64,000 nt of DNA from Chryseobacterium sp. (GTDB lineage Bacteria > Bacteroidota > Bacteroidia > Flavobacteriales > Weeksellaceae). The notes below the pieces were generated by a model. That model saw only the letters and a program-made list of their open reading frames with translations, made no database searches and was not told the origin of the DNA. The translations under genes were made by a program, and so were the position numbers. The DNA lies in contig NZ_CP044507.1 in the NCBI RefSeq assembly GCF_008831505.1, positions 1,612,001 through 1,676,000 of the forward strand, read 5' to 3'. The number at the start of each line of letters is the position of its first letter. Positions within the stretch are counted from its first letter, which is position 1. Positions 44,886 through 53,579 of the stretch are shown in pieces.

Positions 44886-45090
44886 TTAGGGTTAGACATG
44901 GGAGGTACCGGGGACGTTTTGCGGAGGCAAAGTCCCGGGGTAAATCCGGATTGGTTTTTCAGTACAGGGGGAAACCCTTTACGAGGCGGGATTTCCCGGC
45001 CTGCTACTAAAAAACAACTGATATGAATGTTTCTGAAAATAAGCCCTAAAGGCCGCAGTGGCTGTGCACCCCCACTGTAAGTGTCATCCC
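44886..45090. other. GC-rich, structured intergenic segment, possible RNA
   Basis: Between the CAGATRTCAGA tract and the gene-poor flank lies GC-rich sequence with strong self-complementarity: GGGGAC...GCGGAGGC...GTCCC (44929-44957), GGGGGAAACCC (about 44966) and GGCGGGATTTCCCGGCC (about 44985-45001), followed by GGCCGCAGTGG. No reading frame explains it. It is upstream of the SusC gene when read on the minus strand, so it could be a leader RNA or a separate small RNA. I cannot assign a class. Confidence 0.35.
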
Positions 45091-45517
45091 GCGCATCGGA
45101 CGAAGTCTGTTTGCTAAGCAAAAGCCCTTAATCGCAACCTTAAAAAACCAACACTACCCCACTTCCACCCGCTTTTCTGCTTCATTTGGATAATTGGAAT
45201 AAACAGACTACTTTTAACGTACCAGTTTAAAAATGTGCTTACTCCCACTCTCTGGCTCCAACAAGGGCTTTGGTGTGCTTGGAGCAAAATTTTGTTTAAC
45301 CGATTCTGTGCGGCATTTGCGTACACAGGATCCTTACCCTTCGCAGCCGTGGGTATAGCGTTGACGTTCTTTATCTCCCAAACGGATTGGGAAAGCTGTG
45401 GCGGGAACCTTCAGGTTCTTGTGTATTTAAGGGGGTAAATGGGCAAATGTCGTTCTCATACTGATGTGTTTTGGGTTTATGGAACGATGTACTCGGAAAA
45501 GTATGGAGAAAAATAGA

Positions 45518-45602
45518 GGCGAACTCCAATGCTTTGAAAGAGGCACCGCAAAGAGCCACCATGATTTCTCATGGCTCCACAAAGTCTTACATGAAGTTCG
45601 CC
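45518..45602. repeat. 85-base imperfect palindrome at island edge
   Basis: GGCGAACT at 45518-45525 pairs with AGTTCGCC at 45595-45602; inside, CTTTG pairs with CAAAG and GAGCCA..ATGA with TCATGGCTC. It lies about 200-300 bases before the AT-rich island genes. The rest of 45091-45806 holds no supported gene. Confidence 0.6.
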
Positions 45603-45806
45603 CTATTAGATATACAAAAGTAATGAAATCTAATAGATAGTGGCGAACCCATGTCAACTCATGTGGAATATTGCGGTTTTCTTTCACGAGTGACATCATT
45701 TATGAAATGTCTTAATTATTTCATAGTAATCGCATTTTTAATTATTAACAAATATAAACACTTTGACGTAATACGCCAAACTTTTTCTATAAAATTTTTT
45801 AGGATA

Positions 45807-46070
45807 ATGAAAATAAATAGACTCGACGATATATTTAAAGAAAGAAAAGTACAAAACAGAATATTAGCTAAATACTTTAGCAAATCTGAGGAAACAATCT
45901 CAAAATGGAGAAATAACAAGCGACAACCGTCACTTGAAAATCTTTTGGCTATTGCACAATTTCTACGCGTTGATATATGCGAACTATTGGAACCTACAAA
46001 TTGGGCAGATAAAAAATCAGAGACCTATGATCAGTTTTCAGCGAGAGTTAAAGATGAAGCCAATAAGTAA
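45807..46070 (+). CDS. XRE-family transcriptional regulator
   Basis: 87 residues from MKINRLDDIFKERKVQNRIL; a longer in-frame extension upstream is hydrophobic and unlikely to be translated. The Cro/CI helix-turn-helix spans about residues 5-62 (KYFSKSEETISKWRNNKRQP, LAIAQFLRVDICELLEP), followed by a polar tail. It precedes the TcmP/three-Cys pair by about 190 bases in the same direction and probably controls it. Very AT-rich, unlike the 11-44 kb chromosomal genes. XRE regulators of this type often govern defence or restriction genes. Confidence 0.85.
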   Translation: MKINRLDDIFKERKVQNRILAKYFSKSEETISKWRNNKRQPSLENLLAIAQFLRVDICELLEPTNWADKKSETYDQFSARVKDEANK

Positions 46071-46258
46071 CAGTAACCAGTGAGGTTATAAAAATAATAT
46101 GAAGCTAATGAGCAGTGAGGTACTTAAGACTCCAAGGTAAATACTTTTTATATATTTAGCTTATAAATAATGTATCCCTATAGTTATCAGTAGCGAAGTA
46201 CCATAAGTAGTTTTTATGAATTTCGGGTTATCTACAATATAAAGCTAATACTGAAGCA

Positions 46259-47116
46259 ATGAATCAATTTGGAGGAAACTGGAGTGAAAACAAAATCGAA
46301 ATTTTAGTTGGATATGCTAAAGCTTATCTAACTATAATGAACAAATTTGCTGAAAAATTTAATTGGCAATTATTATACTTTGATGGTTTTGCTGGCTCTG
46401 GACACATTAAGGGGGAAGATGGAAATGAAAATCCAATAGTTGGTGCAGCGAAGAGAATATTAGAAATAGATGAACCTAGAAGTTTTGATCTGTATTATTT
46501 TGTAGAAAAAGAAAAGGTATATGCTGATTTACTACATAAAGTAACGGTTGAAGCTTTTCCCAACAAAAAGATATTTATTGCAAACACGGACTGTAATCAA
46601 AAAATAGAATCTCTAAGTAACTTTCTTTCCTCAAAAAAAGGAAAAGCTTTTAAAGCACTTGCATACATTGATCCCTATGGAATGCAATTAAATTGGAAAT
46701 CTTTAGAAACATTACAAAAACATTCTGTGGATGTATGGATTTTAGTTCCCACAGGAATGGGAGTAAATCGGTTACTAAAAAAGGATGGAGACATTTCTGA
46801 CGCATGGCTATCTAGGCTAGAAAATTTCTTGGGTATGACGAAAGAAGATATTTTGCCGTATTTTTATCAAGAAGCTAAAATTTACACATTGTTTGGAGAA
46901 GAAACTAAAATAACAAAGGAAGAAAATGCGATAGAAAGATCAGCCAAATTATATGAAGAAAGATTAAACAGCCTTTTTAAATTTGTATCAAAACCATACG
47001 TACTGAAAAACAAAATGAATTCTGTAATGTTTCACTTTTTCATGGTATCAAATAACAAAGCAGCAATTAGTATAGCGAATGACATAACCAAAAAGTACAA
47101 CGATGGCACAATCTAA
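46259..47116 (+). CDS. tcmP: Three-Cys-motif partner protein TcmP
   Basis: 285 residues. The TcmP family signature is clear: the start FGGNWSENKIEIL, FDGFAGSG at 41-48 (a methyltransferase-like glycine-rich loop), AYIDPYGMQLNWKSLE with DPYG at 138-141, and VWILVPTGMGVNRLL. Members are recognised computationally as partners of three-Cys-motif proteins encoded next door, which is the case here: the 3' end overlaps the next gene by 14 bases. The fold is probably Rossmann-like with SAM- or nucleotide-binding potential. The biological role is not established; association with mobile DNA and defence genes is inferred. Confidence 0.88.
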   Translation: MNQFGGNWSENKIEILVGYAKAYLTIMNKFAEKFNWQLLYFDGFAGSGHIKGEDGNENPIVGAAKRILEIDEPRSFDLYYFVEKEKVYADLLHKVTVEAFPNKKIFIANTDCNQKIESLSNFLSSKKGKAFKALAYIDPYGMQLNWKSLETLQKHSVDVWILVPTGMGVNRLLKKDGDISDAWLSRLENFLGMTKEDILPYFYQEAKIYTLFGEETKITKEENAIERSAKLYEERLNSLFKFVSKPYVLKNKMNSVMFHFFMVSNNKAAISIANDITKKYNDGTI

Positions 47117-47828
47117 TATAGAATGGACAGAAATGACTTGGAATCCCACGACTGGATGCGACAAAATATCTCAAGGATGTAAATTCTGTTATGCAGAAAT
47201 AATGTCAAAAAGATTGCAAGCTATGGGTGTTGAAAAATACAAAGATAATTTTGCTGTAAGAACACATGAAGAAGCATTAAAAATTCCATATACATGGAGA
47301 AATTCCAAAGTTGTATTTGTAAACTCAATGAGTGATCTATTTCATAAAGATATCCCACTGGAATTCATTAAAAAAGTTTTCAAGGTAATGAATAGCAATC
47401 CACAACACGTTTTCCAAGTATTAACAAAACGTGCTGAAAGACTTTTAGAACTGCATACAGAATTAAAATGGACGCATAATATTTGGATGGGAGTTTCTGT
47501 TGAAAATGAAAAATTAAAAGATAGAATAGACTATTTAAGACAAACCAACGCAAAGGTGAAGTTTTTATCTCTTGAGCCCTTAATTGGTCCTTTACCTAAT
47601 TTGAATTTAAAAAATATTGATTGGGTAATTGTGGGTGGAGAAAGTGGACACAGACCACGCCCTATGGATGCAGATTGGGTAATTGATATCCAAGCACAAT
47701 GTGAAACGCATGAAGTCGCATTCTTTTTTAAACAATGGGGTGGAAAAAACAAAAAAGCAAATGGTAGAGTTCTAAATGGTAGAACTTATGATGAAATGCC
47801 AGAAATAGAATTACAGCAAAGTGTTTAA
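47103..47828 (+). CDS. Three-Cys-motif (phage Gp37/Gp68, DUF5131) protein
   Basis: 241 residues. The N-terminus IEWTEMTWNPTTGCDKISQG and CKFCYAEIM give the three-cysteine motif Cys19-x6-Cys26-x2-Cys29, resembling an iron-sulfur cluster site like that of radical-SAM enzymes but with different spacing. Later blocks VFVNSMSDLFHKDIPLEFI, VFQVLTKRAERL, LEPLIGPL, WVIVGGESGHRPRP and FFFKQWGG are the conserved core of the Gp37/Gp68 family. It forms a tightly overlapping pair with TcmP. The family occurs in phages and bacteria and its reaction is unknown; chemistry on a nucleic acid or nucleotide is a guess. Confidence 0.9.
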   Translation: MAQSNIEWTEMTWNPTTGCDKISQGCKFCYAEIMSKRLQAMGVEKYKDNFAVRTHEEALKIPYTWRNSKVVFVNSMSDLFHKDIPLEFIKKVFKVMNSNPQHVFQVLTKRAERLLELHTELKWTHNIWMGVSVENEKLKDRIDYLRQTNAKVKFLSLEPLIGPLPNLNLKNIDWVIVGGESGHRPRPMDADWVIDIQAQCETHEVAFFFKQWGGKNKKANGRVLNGRTYDEMPEIELQQSV

Positions 47829-48124
47829 AAAGTCACGATAATAATTAAGCTATCGTTTTCCGACGGACAATAAATTCCGTTGGATCGAAGTTGTAGGTAA
47901 CTTTTTGGCTCCTACAGAGTAGCCGTTTAGAAAATTTAAGCAATCTAACCACTCTTCTTTGAACAGGCCAATGAATGGGAAGATTACAATTGATTGTGTG
48001 ACAACCAAAGGTGAAAATAATTTTGATGCCTCGTCTGGGGTACTTAAAAGTACTGTTAATCATTGATAAGCAGTCTTTTTGTTCTTAGAGTTGGCTAAAG
48101 GGGCTAATTATTTATGATCTTAAA
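47829..48124. other. Gap after the TcmP pair
   Basis: About 300 bases. A 72-codon minus-strand frame (47845-48063) has a basic, protein-like C-terminus (SQKVTYNFDPTEFIVRRK) but no start signal; it may be a decayed gene end. It is not annotated as a gene. Confidence 0.4.
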
Positions 48125-48481
48125 TTATAAATTTATAATTTCCATTAATTGTTCTAGTAAATATTCAGAATCTAAGTCCTCTTCTTCTTTCAACATATTA
48201 ACAAATCGCGGCTCGGTTGCTATGGTTATCGCTACAGAATTTGTTATAAGACTTTTAAAAAAGGAAAGATTTTCCGGATTGATTGAACTTTTTGTTTTGA
48301 AAAAATCAAGATCAATATCCAAAATATAATTTTGTTTCCACAAGTTAGGGTCTATATAATTGTCATAAAACGAGAAGCACGGCTGTAAATTTTCCGTATT
48401 TATTACTGTATTACTATCCTTAACACAAAGCGCATTTACGATTATTTTTTGACCCTCATATGCTTCGTCGAAATTGATCAT
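48125..48481 (-). pseudogene. UPF0489 (peptide-arginase-like) gene, 5' truncated by a MITE
   Basis: 118 codons remain. NYILDIDLDFFKTK matches the second metal-binding motif of UPF0489 proteins, a superfamily related to arginases that includes peptide arginases acting on RiPP precursors. The first metal motif (HxDAHxD type), which should precede it by some 100 residues, is missing. The frame begins only four bases from the MITE at 48485, so the 5' half was probably lost when that element inserted or recombined. The apparent ATG is accidental. Non-functional as an enzyme unless trans-complemented. Confidence 0.6.
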
Positions 48482-48484
48482 GTT

Positions 48485-48752
48485 GTAAGCTCCCCATTTT
48501 CAGTACACTTCAAAAGTAGAATTTTTTCTTGATATATATTGCTGTTGTTGTTGTCGGATGTGGAAAATAGGCAGGAACCGCAGTGCCCAATTTTCACTGA
48601 TAAGCACATCGGCACTGCGGCCGCCGACAAACTCCTTTAAAAACACCCGCAATCTTAGCAGGACTGAATGTGCTCTTTGTCATTGTACTGATTGCCGGCT
48701 TAAGTTAAATAATTTTATACTTTTAAAACGTGCTGTTTTCGGGGGAGAAGGT
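48485..48752. mobile_element. MITE-like element with IS66-style ends, copy 1
   Basis: Left end GTAAGCTCCCCATTTTCAGT; right end degenerate (TTTTCGGGGGAGAAGG), inverted relative to the left. The inner part (TGCTGTTGTTGTCGGATGTGG, CGGCACTGCGGCC, TGAATGTGCTCTTTGTCATTGT) is shared with copies at 53336-53579 and 54507-54768. GTAAGC ends are typical of the IS66 family, and no transposase gene is inside, so it is non-autonomous or a solo remnant. Confidence 0.75.
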
Positions 48753-48772
48753 CAGAATGGGTAAAGTATTTT

Positions 48773-51700
48773 TCAAAATTCTTTTTCATTTTGTTGTAAT
48801 GTAATGTTTGGATTACCATATAAATGCATCGCTAATCTCCCTTCAGGCACATAAAATGAATCTGATATTTCCTGTTGATAATCAGCTAAACTATTATTTG
48901 CTAAATATACAGACTCACTTATTGTAAAACCATCTCTAAAATTTTCTAAAAAAAATCTTAACCAAAAAGATGGAATAGTAGCATCTAAAGCCCAAAATGG
49001 AGCTATTACAGAACTATAACCATACTCAATCAATTCGTAAATTAAGGATTGAACCTTGTTGGAGAATATGTCTTCATTAATAGAACCTGAATGACAAATA
49101 AACAATATTGCGATTTTACCATGACCGAAAATCGATTCTTTATTGACTACAAATTTATCATCATTAAGAGAAACAGCTTTAAAACCAATTTTATCTAATT
49201 CTCCATGAGCAAAGAAGATGTTGATATCTTTATCGAACGGTTGCTCAGGAATGCTTTTAGTAAAAACCTCTATATTAAATTCATCAAAAACAGGTTTTAT
49301 CTTGTCATATCCTAGATTTAGTGTAGGGTCTCCATCTTCAATGGGTATCCAACAGTTTATTAGTAAACTTTCTATTATTACATCCTCGCAATACTCTACA
49401 AACCATTCGATTAATAAAACATTTGTAGTGGGTTTTTTTGAGCCAATAAAATCTCCATTATTAACAATTAGATTAAATGGTGTTTTAGAAACTTCTAAAT
49501 TGGTAGTTATAAGTAATTCTTCAAACTCATCATTTATATCTATTGAAGTATAGTTTAATTCCGCTAGCAACTCTGAATAATGTTTTTCTTGTTCTTCAAT
49601 TCCGTAATAATCGGCAGAATTGAAATGAAATTTATTCTTACTCTTCAAAAAATTATGCTTAGAGTTCCAAGTTGTGAGGGCGTTAATCGTAACTTTTTTA
49701 TCACTATTAATTTTAAGATAATGAACTTTATTTTTATGACTAAAAAAGTATATGAATAATTGTTTAGGCTTTAATGTTAGTTTGTCTAAAATATTTTTCA
49801 AATAGTGGTCAAATATTTCACTATTCGAATTATCAATAATAAACTGTAGTTCCCCACTACTATCAATATTTGTTTCTTTATAAATGAGGCGTATATCATT
49901 AAGAACAATTCCAGTCAATAATATGCTTTCAAAATCATCTTCTTTTAATGCATTTTCAATAATAACATTTGTATCCATTTCAAGATTAGTTATCTCAGAT
50001 ACAAAATCATTAACATTATACGTTGTAAATATCCTTTTTATGTTTTTAATAAAAGTTGCTTTTGTATCTGCAGTATAAAAATGTCTACTTTTTATTGGTA
50101 AGATATCTTTTTCATCTAAAATCTCTTCTATTGAGTTGATAGTATCATCCACATTTACAGTCGCAAATCCCTCATCATTAAGTCTTTTTACATTATAGAA
50201 GTAATTCAACCAAGGTATTGCCCCTTTTGCTCCGTATTTAAAAATACGCTCCTTATTTTTACTGAAAAACATAATAGAATCATCTACTATTTTTTCTCTA
50301 TCTTCTTGTTTTCTATTTGCTATAGATAAATAATATGTTCTATGAACTTTCTGATAATCATATTCTTCTAGTTTTAAACTTGTCATATAATTAAATACAT
50401 CATCTAGGACTGTAGGTAATTCTAAACTTCTAGCAAACTTTAAAATATTGTAAAATACATCTATTGCTTCAGTATAAGGTAATTTGTCAACTACGGATAA
50501 GGAGTTAAGATAAAAACAACTGTAAATAAGCGAATTAAATTTATTGCGTTGCTGGTCTGAACACATAAATAATATTCCCCAACCTTTATATTCCTTTCCT
50601 TCTTTTATTGCAATAGCAAATATTTCCTCAGATAAATTTCTCGCTTGTTGATATAGAAAATTATGATTCAAAGTTGAAATTATATTACTAACACCTAAAT
50701 AAAAATAATCACTCAAATTATACATGGTCTTATAATATCTGATGATTGCTAGCATCAATAGATAATTTTCTATATCTTCGGGTTCATACTTTTTAATTGT
50801 TAGAGATGAAATTACATCTATTGCCAGAGAAATAATTTCTTTCTCCTCTTCTTTTGTAAATGTATTTTCAATATCTAATGTGGTTACACTGATCTTATTA
50901 TTTTTTTCAAAGATTTTTTCCAAACACTTGAAGACTTCTTCAGAATTGTATTCTACCGATTTGAACTTCATATCTTTTTTCAATTTTATGTTGTTCAAGT
51001 ATCTAAATGATATGCTGAAATAATGTAATAAATGAACATAGCCATCAATATTAATTTCAGAAAACATCTTAATTAAAACGTGTCTGTGTGAAGTTAATTG
51101 GTATTTACTAAAAGTTATATAATGAAATACGTTAGTTAATCTAAATAGTATATTTTTATTTGCCAAATCACTTAATTTTCCCGCAGGATTAATCAAATAT
51201 TGATTTGTTAATGCATTAGAAAGTATATTCAATTCATATTCAATATTGCTATCTTCTTTTTCATAATAATAATGGTCAATATAAATTTGAATATCAGCAT
51301 CATCAGGTAGTATTGGTGTTTCTGACCAAAATAATTTGTTTTTTATTTCATATATAGGAACTGGAAAATGCAAAAAATTCACAAGATTATTGTTAAAATC
51401 ATCTTCATCATCGTAATATGTAAAACGACTCATAATATCTGATTTTACTCCTTTCTTATTCCTTATAATCTGTCCTTTTTGAAATGCTCCAGTAACAAGG
51501 TAGTTTCTCAGCAATATAATGTCTAAAATAGGTACCCCATTTAATACTAAGCCAGAATATTTATTATAATTAGTTAAAATAATCGGAATATATGGCTTCG
51601 TACTGTTGGCATTTAATGCTTTTTGTTTTTTCTCTATTTCAGATACCTCATTAACGATTTTATCTAAATAATCAGCATTTTCTTTAGCTTCGATTGGAAA

Positions 51701-53071
51701 TTCTAGAAAGTGGAAAATATTAATTGTTAAGTAGTAATCTCTAAGTTCTAAAACGATTTGATTTGAAATCTCTTCGTCAATTTTGATTTTAGAATATTTA
51801 ATTTCAGTCAGTTCAGACAGTATAAGTTTTTTAAATATCTGTTGTCTCTCAACAATATCTATTTTTAGTGTATTTAAATAACTTTCTAATAATAAACTGT
51901 AATTAGGCGCAGTAAGTATTGAAAATGATAAATATATTTTATTGTCATTTTCAAACAGTGGTTTACGCCAAAAATACGGAGAATTACTTTTATCAGTAAT
52001 AGAGTGAATTACGGTATTTATTTTTACCTTATCTAAATTCGTGATAAAGTTTATTTTCTCGATCAATAAATCTTTATCTATACTAAAAGGTGTATTTTTT
52101 ATAGTAACATTTTTTGTAAAAACCTCTTCTGATGTTTTCTCTACCAATCGAGAAATAAAACTAAATATTTTTACTAGCTCTATTAACTCCAAATCCTCAT
52201 AATCGTCTTTTGAAAATATACTTTCTAATCTCAAAGATGTAACTATGTCATGAATTTCGGATTCATTTGTATTTTGATATCCAACATTTGGGAAAATATA
52301 TCCATCCAAAATTTTTACGGATATAATAGATTTTCCTCTTTTTTTCTCTTTTACAAATCTTTTGAATCCAAAGGAATATTCATTGTAATTGTTTAAACTT
52401 CTTACTTCTCCTATCACCTCTAATGTTGATAGCATAATATTTGTTTCGGATTTTTTTATTTTAATTATTTTCCCATCCTCTTCGAAAATTACTTTTCCAT
52501 TTTCATATTTTACAATTTCAAAAAAAGAATTAAATGCATAAAGTTCTGAAGCTAAGTTCCAAAGTTTTCTAGAGAGTTCTATCAATAAACCATCTGGATA
52601 ATCCTCAATAGTTTTTGCCCCAATTAATTCCTTTCCTAAGGAATTAAAAAATTCCATTAGTATAATAGCAACGTCTCCACCTTTTTCCATTCCCTGTACT
52701 AAAGGAATATGGGCACCATTTTCGAATGAAATTTTTTCAAATGCAACAGATTCTAAACTAAATACTTTACTTTCTTTTCTCGCAAAATCTAATTGCTTAA
52801 AATATAATTTTCGAACTTCATTATAATGATAATTAACGACTATATATATAAATCTTAAAGCTTCTTCTTTGGTAAGTTTGAGAGTTTCAAAAACTTCTAT
52901 AAAACCCCTGGAACAATCTATAAATATGTTATGACAAAAGAATAAAAAATCAATAATATCTTTATTTTCATCCTCCAAACTAGTATCTTCAATTAGTCTT
53001 TTTAGTTTCGCAACATCAAATTCTAATGAAAAAGGATTTTCTTCTAATATGACTTCTCTATTTGTTTCCAT
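48773..53071 (-). CDS. Very large CHAT-domain (caspase-like) protease protein
   Basis: 1432 residues, AT-rich gene. The C-terminal roughly 180 residues form a CHAT peptidase: INIFFAHGE with His1289 and AILFICHSGSI with Cys1326 are the catalytic dyad, followed by YGYSSVIAPFWALDATIPSFW and the closing RLAMHLYGNPN, the usual CHAT end. The preceding 1250 residues show no domain I can name; they are helical, with regular aromatic and Leu patterns that would fit TPR- or HEAT-like solenoids. Long solenoid-CHAT proteins act in bacterial immunity as proteases released by a sensor or effector. It stands between two MITE copies with no obvious partner gene on its strand. Confidence 0.85.
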   Translation of the reverse strand: METNREVILEENPFSLEFDVAKLKRLIEDTSLEDENKDIIDFLFFCHNIFIDCSRGFIEVFETLKLTKEEALRFIYIVVNYHYNEVRKLYFKQLDFARKESKVFSLESVAFEKISFENGAHIPLVQGMEKGGDVAIILMEFFNSLGKELIGAKTIEDYPDGLLIELSRKLWNLASELYAFNSFFEIVKYENGKVIFEEDGKIIKIKKSETNIMLSTLEVIGEVRSLNNYNEYSFGFKRFVKEKKRGKSIISVKILDGYIFPNVGYQNTNESEIHDIVTSLRLESIFSKDDYEDLELIELVKIFSFISRLVEKTSEEVFTKNVTIKNTPFSIDKDLLIEKINFITNLDKVKINTVIHSITDKSNSPYFWRKPLFENDNKIYLSFSILTAPNYSLLLESYLNTLKIDIVERQQIFKKLILSELTEIKYSKIKIDEEISNQIVLELRDYYLTINIFHFLEFPIEAKENADYLDKIVNEVSEIEKKQKALNANSTKPYIPIILTNYNKYSGLVLNGVPILDIILLRNYLVTGAFQKGQIIRNKKGVKSDIMSRFTYYDDEDDFNNNLVNFLHFPVPIYEIKNKLFWSETPILPDDADIQIYIDHYYYEKEDSNIEYELNILSNALTNQYLINPAGKLSDLANKNILFRLTNVFHYITFSKYQLTSHRHVLIKMFSEINIDGYVHLLHYFSISFRYLNNIKLKKDMKFKSVEYNSEEVFKCLEKIFEKNNKISVTTLDIENTFTKEEEKEIISLAIDVISSLTIKKYEPEDIENYLLMLAIIRYYKTMYNLSDYFYLGVSNIISTLNHNFLYQQARNLSEEIFAIAIKEGKEYKGWGILFMCSDQQRNKFNSLIYSCFYLNSLSVVDKLPYTEAIDVFYNILKFARSLELPTVLDDVFNYMTSLKLEEYDYQKVHRTYYLSIANRKQEDREKIVDDSIMFFSKNKERIFKYGAKGAIPWLNYFYNVKRLNDEGFATVNVDDTINSIEEILDEKDILPIKSRHFYTADTKATFIKNIKRIFTTYNVNDFVSEITNLEMDTNVIIENALKEDDFESILLTGIVLNDIRLIYKETNIDSSGELQFIIDNSNSEIFDHYLKNILDKLTLKPKQLFIYFFSHKNKVHYLKINSDKKVTINALTTWNSKHNFLKSKNKFHFNSADYYGIEEQEKHYSELLAELNYTSIDINDEFEELLITTNLEVSKTPFNLIVNNGDFIGSKKPTTNVLLIEWFVEYCEDVIIESLLINCWIPIEDGDPTLNLGYDKIKPVFDEFNIEVFTKSIPEQPFDKDINIFFAHGELDKIGFKAVSLNDDKFVVNKESIFGHGKIAILFICHSGSINEDIFSNKVQSLIYELIEYGYSSVIAPFWALDATIPSFWLRFFLENFRDGFTISESVYLANNSLADYQQEISDSFYVPEGRLAMHLYGNPNITLQQNEKEF

Positions 53072-53186
53072 TCGGGTTCTAATATCGCTCTTTAATTGTG
53101 GCTGCTTGCCGGTTTACTTATTTGTTTTCTATAACTACCCCTTTAGGCACTCCATCTCTATCGCTTCGTCCGCAAAATCTCCGGCT

Positions 53187-53335
53187 TCAAATATTAAAGA
53201 ACTCCGTCAACCCTTTAAAGTATCCTTCGAGAAACTCATTTCTGTCTGTGGGGTGAGCCCATGTTGCATGATTAGCATTCGGATAAAGCGTTGGAGAAGG
53301 CTTATTGTAAGTCGGTTCTTGTTGTGTAAGCTCCC
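53187..53335 (-). pseudogene. C-terminal fragment of an unidentified protein, cut by a MITE
   Basis: From the border of MITE copy 2 the minus strand reads QQEPTYNKPSPTLYPNANHA, then WAHPTDRNEFLEGYFKGL and a stop. The composition is protein-like (Tyr, Pro, Asn, Trp), similar to C-terminal domains of secreted toxins, but I cannot identify it. The frame upstream is replaced by the MITE. No start codon or signal is left. The rest of 53072-53186 holds no gene. Confidence 0.4.
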
Positions 53336-53579
53336 CATTTTCAGTATACTTCAAAAGTGGAATTTTTGTCGATATTTTGCTGTTGTTGTTAGATGTGGAA
53401 AAGCAGTCTGGAAAAGGCACTGCCCTTTTTTCACTGGCAAGCGTATCGGCACTGCGGCCTCCGGCAAATTATTTTATAACACCTGCAATCTTTGCAGTAC
53501 TGAATGTGCTCTTTTTCATTGTTTTAATTACGATTTAAAATTTAAATTCTTAAACCGTACTGCTTTCTGGGGAACTTAC
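53336..53579. mobile_element. MITE-like element with IS66-style ends, copy 2
   Basis: 244 bases with clean inverted ends: GTAAGCTCCCCATTTTCAGT at the left and TTTCTGGGGAACTTAC at the right (reverse complement GTAAGTTCCCCAGAAA). The internal sequence matches copies 1 and 3. No matching 8-base target duplication was found. Its right end supplies the stop codon of the DUF4238 gene. Confidence 0.8.

Noticed and set aside
44886..45090. Cobalamin or TPP riboswitch upstream of SusC
   Set aside because: I looked for the B12 box and the THI-box phrases on both strands and did not find them; only generic stems are present.
45518..45602. Integron attC site
   Set aside because: The outer stem AGTTCGCC does not match the GTTRRRY core site and there is no integron integrase in view.
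47845..48063. 72-codon minus-strand frame after the three-Cys gene
   Set aside because: Protein-like tail but no start signal or family; too weak to call a gene.
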